48,097 nt of DNA. Origin: Pseudomonadota bacterium (GTDB lineage: Bacteria; Pseudomonadota; Gammaproteobacteria; Steroidobacterales; GCA-2729495). The DNA is taken from assembly GCA_963204745.1 (NCBI GenBank), contig CAUJHF010000031.1:1-48097 (forward strand). Reading direction: 5' to 3'. The notes under the pieces are model-generated. The model had not been told where the DNA came from, made no database searches, and was given only the letters and a program-made list of their open reading frames with translations. The position numbers and the translations under genes are program-made. Within the stretch, counting starts at the first letter, position 1. Each line of letters starts with the position of its first letter. Of this stretch, positions 43,777 to 48,097 are shown one piece after another.

Positions 43777-45607
43777 AGCGCTTCGTCTGGATTGCGAGGT
43801 GCTTTACTCGGCGGACCAGTACCTCGACATACTGCCGCGCTCTACCGACAAGGGCAGCACCCTCCGCATGCTGGTCGAACATCTGGACATTGAAGCGCCA
43901 CGGGTGCTCGTGGCCGGCGATACGCTCAACGACCTGTCGATGTACAGGGAAGGCTATTCGGGCGTCTGTGTCGGCGACTCGGAGTCAGCCCTGCTCGCCG
44001 CAACCGATCATCTGGACAATGTCCTGCATGCCAGGGCCACCGGCTGCGGCGGAATTCTCGAAGCAATCGATCACTTCGCACTGATCGATGCGGACAAGCT
44101 CGTCTCGGGGACAAGCGCCGATCCCGCCTGTGGGCAGGCCGAGCTGGTGATGGTCTATCACCGGCTACCCTACGAAGAGAAGGTCGTGGACGGCAAGCTG
44201 GTGCGCAGCCGGCACAGTTCACCAAACGGCATCATTCCCAGTCTGCTGAGCTTTTTTGGCGATGGTCATCCCGGATCATGGGTCGCGTGGAGCGTGGAAG
44301 ACAAACGGAGCGGCACGTTCGAGATGCATACGGCCGTCGACACGGAGCGTTACCCGAATCTCACGGCTGCGCGCGTTTCGCTGACCAAGCATGAAGTCGA
44401 TGTGTTCTACAAGCGCTTTTCCAAGGAAGCGTTCTGGCCGGTCATCAATACCTTCTGGGAGCGGGCACGATTCAATGAAGATGACTGGCAGGTATTCAGG
44501 AAAGTCAACCGGCGTTTTGCCGAGGCCGTCGCTGCCGAAGCGGCGCCGGGTGCCGTGGTCTGGTTGCACGATTACAACCTGTGGATGGTGCCCTCGACCC
44601 TGCGCGAACTCCGGCCAGACCTGAAGATCGCTTTCTTTCACCACACGCACTTCCCGGCGGGCGATATCTTCAACATCATTCCCTGGCGACGGGAGATCCT
44701 CGGCAGTCTGCTCGCCTGTGATTACATCGGCTTTCAGATCCCCCGTCATGTCGAAAATTTCGTCGATGCGCTGCGTAGCGCGATACCGGTCGACATTGTT
44801 TCGACTGCTTCCTGTGCGCCGCGCTTCCTGACCTTTGGTTGTGCGGTAGGTATTGCCACGATGGCGACTGGTCTCCGCCACGGAGAGCGAACGGTGCGCC
44901 TGGGCGCTCACCCGGTTGGTACCGATGTGGGCCGGATTCGCGAGTGCATGGAGCTGCAGCAAGTGCAGGCCGATATCGCGACCATTCGGGCCGAGATCGG
45001 TGACAGAAAGCTTGTGCTCGCCATCGAGCGGCTGGATTACGGCAAGGGGATTCTGGAGAAACTGCATGCCTTCGAGCGCCTGCTGGACGCTGATCCTGCA
45101 CTTCCGGGCACGCTGACTCTGATGCTCGTCTGTGTACCAGCTGCCAGGGAGATGACTGTCTATCGCTCGCTGCAGACGCAGATCGACCAGGCGGTTGGCC
45201 GGATCAACGGCCGCTACTCCCGTCTGGACTGGACCCCGGTGCGGTTTTTTGCCCGTTCCCTGCCGTTTGAGGAGGTCGTGGCGCACTATGCGGCGGCTGA
45301 CATCATGTGGATCACGCCCTTGCGCGACGGCCTCAATCTCGTTGCCAAGGAGTTCATCGCCACGCACGGCGTGCATGGTTCAAGCGGTCTCCTGGTGCTC
45401 TCCGAGTTTGCGGGCGCTGCTGCAGAGCTTAAAGGCGCGCTGCTGACCAACCCGCATGACCAGGCTGATCTTGTCGCCACCCTGCGGCTGGCACTGACCA
45501 TGACAGATGGCGAGCGCGACAGTCGCCAGCGAACGCTGTTCGAGATCGTGTCCCAGCACGACCTGGCGCGCTGGGGGCGCGACTTTCTGCAGGCAGTCCG
45601 CCAGTGA
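43709..45607 (+). CDS. ggpPS: GgpPS, C-terminal part: HAD motifs III/IV and glucosylglycerol-phosphate synthase
   Basis: This frame starts inside the phosphatase domain and carries HAD motifs III (STDKGSTLRML) and IV (GDTLNDLSMY). It then holds a complete GT20 domain (about 150-630) with WLHDYNLWMVPSTLRELRP, FFHHTHFPAGDIF, ERLDYGKGILEKLHAFE and TPLRDGLNLVAKEFIA. The TPS-like domain follows the HAD domain, as in the fused enzyme that makes glucosylglycerol from ADP-glucose and glycerol-3-phosphate in Stenotrophomonas. No good ribosome site precedes the ATG at 43709, so translation as a separate protein is doubtful. The synthase domain itself looks intact. An MscS channel gene converges 14 bp downstream. 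Confidence 0.88.
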   Translation: MCRSSGAALTGAGPNLRGEIEAEALRLDCEVLYSADQYLDILPRSTDKGSTLRMLVEHLDIEAPRVLVAGDTLNDLSMYREGYSGVCVGDSESALLAATDHLDNVLHARATGCGGILEAIDHFALIDADKLVSGTSADPACGQAELVMVYHRLPYEEKVVDGKLVRSRHSSPNGIIPSLLSFFGDGHPGSWVAWSVEDKRSGTFEMHTAVDTERYPNLTAARVSLTKHEVDVFYKRFSKEAFWPVINTFWERARFNEDDWQVFRKVNRRFAEAVAAEAAPGAVVWLHDYNLWMVPSTLRELRPDLKIAFFHHTHFPAGDIFNIIPWRREILGSLLACDYIGFQIPRHVENFVDALRSAIPVDIVSTASCAPRFLTFGCAVGIATMATGLRHGERTVRLGAHPVGTDVGRIRECMELQQVQADIATIRAEIGDRKLVLAIERLDYGKGILEKLHAFERLLDADPALPGTLTLMLVCVPAAREMTVYRSLQTQIDQAVGRINGRYSRLDWTPVRFFARSLPFEEVVAHYAAADIMWITPLRDGLNLVAKEFIATHGVHGSSGLLVLSEFAGAAAELKGALLTNPHDQADLVATLRLALTMTDGERDSRQRTLFEIVSQHDLARWGRDFLQAVRQ

Positions 45608-45621
45608 AGATTTCCGGTCGC

Positions 45622-46686
45622 TTACTGGATGGCGTCTGCAGGCGTGACCAGATGGACGGTCTGGGTCGGGAAAGCGAACTCGATTCCTGATGCCTGGAAT
45701 GCGTCGATCAGCTCCAGGTTGATACGCTGCTGGATATCCATGAATTGCCCGTAGTCGGGACTTTTTACGTGGTAGACGACTTCGAACTCCAGCGCCGAGG
45801 CACCGAATGTGGCGAAATGGGCGCGATCGAAGCGGGTCAGCGGATCCGGCCCGATAATCCTTTCGACGACGACCGGGATGTTGCGCAGCTTGTCCGGTGG
45901 CGTGTCATAGGTGACGCCGAATCCAAACACCACGCGACGCTCCGACATCCGCTTGTAGTTGCGGATCCTGCTGTTCACCAGATCGCTGTTTGACAGCACG
46001 ATGGCTTCGCCCGACAGGCTGCGCAGGTGGGTGGTCTTGAGGCCGATACGTTCAACGGTACCGGTCAACTCGCCGACGACGATGAAGTCACCGATGACGA
46101 CCGGCTGGTCGAGTGCAATCGCGATCGACGCAAACATGTCACCGAGAATGTTCTGTGCGGCGAGAGCGACGGCGACGCCGCCAATGCCGAGGCTCGCCAC
46201 CAGCGTCGTCACGTCGAAGCCCAGGTTGTCGAGCAGCATCAGTACGACAAGTGACCAGAGGGCAACCTGCGCGATGAAGCACAGGATCGAAGTGGTCGTA
46301 ACTCCGTTGGCATCGAGGTGCCGCTGCCGGGCCAGGTAGCCGGACAGCAAACCGCTGATGGCGGCGTGTGCCCACAATCCCGCCTGAATGATCAGGGCCA
46401 GCGTGAAAACGTGGCTGATGATCGACTCAAGCTGCGCCGGCAGGTGCAGAAACTGTACTCCGCCCAACAGCGCGACAGCAGCGATGAACCAGAAGTGTGT
46501 TGCCCGCATCGCGGCGGCCAGGGCATCATCGAGCGTGCCGTCGGTTTTCCGCGCGAAAATCGTCAGGCGTGTGCGAATGAAGCGGAAGAGTATGAGCAGC
46601 GCGATGACAGCCAGCAGGGCTGTGCCGGTTGCTGTAGCCCACTGCAGCAATGAATTGCCAAATAGTTCCAGTGACAGCATTTCCAT
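45622..46686 (-). CDS. MscS-family mechanosensitive channel
   Basis: This 354-aa protein has several N-terminal transmembrane helices (about 15-160), then the pore helix and beta domain LVASLGIGGVAVALAAQNILGDMFASIAIALD near 165-195, the MscS signature. The cytoplasmic vestibule domain follows (VERIGLKTTHLRSLSGEAIVLSNSDLV near 220, and a C-terminal alpha/beta domain). Such channels open on hypo-osmotic shock and release solutes. It converges with the glucosylglycerol synthase gene, which fits an osmotic-stress neighbourhood, though the transcripts are opposite. Longer MscS relatives (YnaI, YbdG) share the extra N-terminal helices. Confidence 0.88.
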   Translation of the reverse strand: MEMLSLELFGNSLLQWATATGTALLAVIALLILFRFIRTRLTIFARKTDGTLDDALAAAMRATHFWFIAAVALLGGVQFLHLPAQLESIISHVFTLALIIQAGLWAHAAISGLLSGYLARQRHLDANGVTTTSILCFIAQVALWSLVVLMLLDNLGFDVTTLVASLGIGGVAVALAAQNILGDMFASIAIALDQPVVIGDFIVVGELTGTVERIGLKTTHLRSLSGEAIVLSNSDLVNSRIRNYKRMSERRVVFGFGVTYDTPPDKLRNIPVVVERIIGPDPLTRFDRAHFATFGASALEFEVVYHVKSPDYGQFMDIQQRINLELIDAFQASGIEFAFPTQTVHLVTPADAIQ

Positions 46687-46882
46687 GTCGGGTGTGTTGA
46701 TCCTTCAATACAGTCGGTGATTCAGGACAAGCAGCGGGCTGAATGCCGCTGGTAACCGTGATGAAAACACAGTTGCCAAACTCGTATCAAGGAATGTGGT
46801 CAAATATTCAGCATCCCCGATTCCAGCAGGTCATCGTTCGATGTCGTGCGAGAATGGCCTGAGCCACCGAGGGCAAGCGATA

Positions 46883-47377
46883 GTGGACCGGCGGGAAATT
46901 CTGACGGGCGCAGCAGCGCTGGGCATGACGGCCTGTGGAGGACTCACAACGATGAGCGTGGAACAGACAAAAATGAGCGCGCAGGATCTGCGCAATGAAA
47001 AGCTGGTACGGGATTTCTGCCGCGACTGGTCGCTGCGCGACGTCGATGCGTTGCTGCCCTACCTGGCAGAAGACCTGTTGTACCAGATCGCACCCGGTCA
47101 GCTGCTGGTCACCAGCCGGGATCAGTTTGCAAAGCAGATGGGGCCGTTTCTGAAGAAGCTGGATTCAGTGCGCTGGGATATCCTGCGCTCCTTTGCGGTT
47201 GCGCCGCTGGTGCTCAATGAGCGCATCGACAGTTTCAATGCGCCGTCGGGCGGACTGAGCATGGAGTTTCATATTGCCGGGCATTTCCTGATCGCTGACG
47301 GCCTCATCAAGGAGTGGAAAGACTGGCCGGTACCCGGTACGAAGCAGAAGGTGGGTAACAGCATCCGCGAGGCTTGA
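46883..47377 (+). CDS. Lipoprotein with limonene-epoxide-hydrolase/SnoaL-like fold
   Basis: I start at GTG 46883 (after GAGGGCAAG), giving 164 residues with a short twin-Arg lipoprotein signal (VDRREILTGAAALGM then TACGG). An upstream frame to 46796 adds 29 residues unlike a signal. The body has LVRDFCRDWSLRDVDALLPYLAEDLLYQ near the start and MEFHIAGHFLIADGLIKEWKDW at the end. These are the cone-shaped alpha+beta fold motifs of the limonene-1,2-epoxide hydrolase catalytic family. Asp/Arg catalytic residues of true epoxide hydrolases are only partly apparent, so the activity is uncertain. It converges on the DUF418 gene across 30 bp. Confidence 0.7.
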   Translation: MDRREILTGAAALGMTACGGLTTMSVEQTKMSAQDLRNEKLVRDFCRDWSLRDVDALLPYLAEDLLYQIAPGQLLVTSRDQFAKQMGPFLKKLDSVRWDILRSFAVAPLVLNERIDSFNAPSGGLSMEFHIAGHFLIADGLIKEWKDWPVPGTKQKVGNSIREA

Positions 47378-47407
47378 GGCCCGGCCGGGTGATGCCGGTC
47401 CCGGAAC

Positions 47408-48097
47408 TCAGGCACGGCGCAGGGGCTGCCGCTGCTTGTAGGTCAGTGATTTCCAGACCCATTCAAATGGGCCGAAGTGATAGCGCGCCAGCCACCAGTT
47501 GCTGAACGCGATCTGCATGATCCAGATGCCGACGACGATCAGGTACAGGTAATAGCCGGTAAACCGGCCATACAGTCCGAAACCGATGGTATAAAACAGC
47601 AAGCCGCACAATATCGACTGACCCAGGTAATTGCTGAGCGCCATGCGGCCGACCGCGGCAATCCGTGTCGCCAGCCAGCTGCGCGGATACCGGCGACAGA
47701 ACAGCAGGATAAGGCCCAGGTGTCCCAGCCCGACGGCCATGCGTCTGAAGTCGTAGTGAATCAGGTTGCGCGCCTTCAGGATGGGGTCGAAGTCATTGCC
47801 GATCAGTGCGGCGGTTTCCCATGCAGCCAGCGGCAGCCCGATGCCGTAGCCGAACAGCGCGAGCAGGAAATAGCTCGGCGCGGCTGCCGACATGGTCAGT
47901 ACACCGGCGCGCAGCAATGCCATGCCAACCAGCATGGCGCCAAGCGAATCGAGCAGCAGTGATTTCAATCCGACGAAGATCAGCAGCATGAGACTGGTTT
48001 GCAGTTTTGAGGCGAGAAATTCGCCAAACGCACCGCTGCCGGTGACGCGAATCAGTTCGCTGGTTCTTGGTGCGTTGAGGTCCGGATGCGCGCGTTG
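47408..48097 (-). CDS. DUF418 family membrane protein (5' partial)
   Basis: The frame is open from the window end at 48097 (no stop in the 36 codons before the ATG at 47989), so the start lies outside the window. The visible 229 residues hold about six hydrophobic helices and the C-terminal DUF418 pattern: VGRMALSNYLGQSILCGLLFYTIG, LYLIVVGIWIMQIAFSNWWL and RYHFGPFEWVWKSLTY. YeiB-type DUF418 proteins are inner-membrane proteins of unknown function, possibly acyltransferase-related. No neighbour suggests a specific role. Confidence 0.9.
   Translation of the reverse strand, partial: QRAHPDLNAPRTSELIRVTGSGAFGEFLASKLQTSLMLLIFVGLKSLLLDSLGAMLVGMALLRAGVLTMSAAAPSYFLLALFGYGIGLPLAAWETAALIGNDFDPILKARNLIHYDFRRMAVGLGHLGLILLFCRRYPRSWLATRIAAVGRMALSNYLGQSILCGLLFYTIGFGLYGRFTGYYLYLIVVGIWIMQIAFSNWWLARYHFGPFEWVWKSLTYKQRQPLRRA

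Overview
The window is GC-rich, densely coding chromosomal DNA from a Gram-negative bacterium, most likely a gammaproteobacterium near the Xanthomonadales / Nevskiales / Steroidobacterales. The reasons are the divergent rhlB / trxA-rho arrangement, the run dsbD-tlpA-aroQ-accB-accC-prmA-DUF3426-fis-purH-purD beside groESL, a glnE-type adenylyltransferase, an LPS heptose epimerase (hldD), a CIRCE element combined with a heat-shock sigma promoter, and a fused glucosylglycerol-phosphate synthase/phosphatase of the kind known from Stenotrophomonas. I see no rRNA, tRNA, CRISPR array, phage or insertion sequence. The first and last genes are cut by the window edges.

Layout. 0-5.3 kb: a partial aspartoacylase-family deacylase, a long hairpin, a persulfide dioxygenase, then a leftward four-gene cluster (small basic protein, bicupin, exported His-rich chelatase-fold protein, luciferase-like flavin oxidoreductase) that matches no pathway I know. 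5.5-9.3 kb: aroE, an alkyltransferase-like DNA repair protein, and a leftward arsC-acr3-glk run. 9.3-9.9 kb: non-coding DNA ending in a strong leftward terminator. 9.9-13.5 kb: a small coiled-coil protein, cysQ, a GMP/IMP-type nucleotidase, and a TetR-controlled operon (tetR, exported CxxC protein, DoxX-like protein) with a perfect palindromic operator. 13.5-17 kb: rhlB divergent from trxA-rho. 17-28.1 kb: ten leftward housekeeping genes for purines, Fis, biotin carboxylase, 3-dehydroquinase and periplasmic thiol-disulfide chemistry, including a DsbD with a duplicated alpha domain. 28.2-30.3 kb: groESL.

30.3-34.9 kb holds REP-like palindromes, terminators, a VPLPA-CTERM surface protein with a textbook sigma-54 promoter, a PD40 lipoprotein, transaldolase and an alpha/beta hydrolase. 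34.9-39 kb is glnE, a CHCC zinc-finger protein and hldD. 39-42 kb is a leftward trio of envelope proteins (two lipoproteins and a DUF642 protein). 42-46.7 kb is an osmotic-stress module: MFS transporter, glucosylglycerol-phosphate synthase/phosphatase (split by a frameshift in this sequence) and an MscS channel. The window ends with a Tat-type lipoprotein of the limonene-epoxide-hydrolase/SnoaL fold and a partial DUF418 membrane protein.

Most of the window is conserved core genome. The parts most worth a second look are the 1.9-5.3 kb cluster, the TetR operon, the 9.4-9.9 kb non-coding block, the double-alpha DsbD, the sigma-54 promoter of the sorted surface protein and the ggpPS frameshift.
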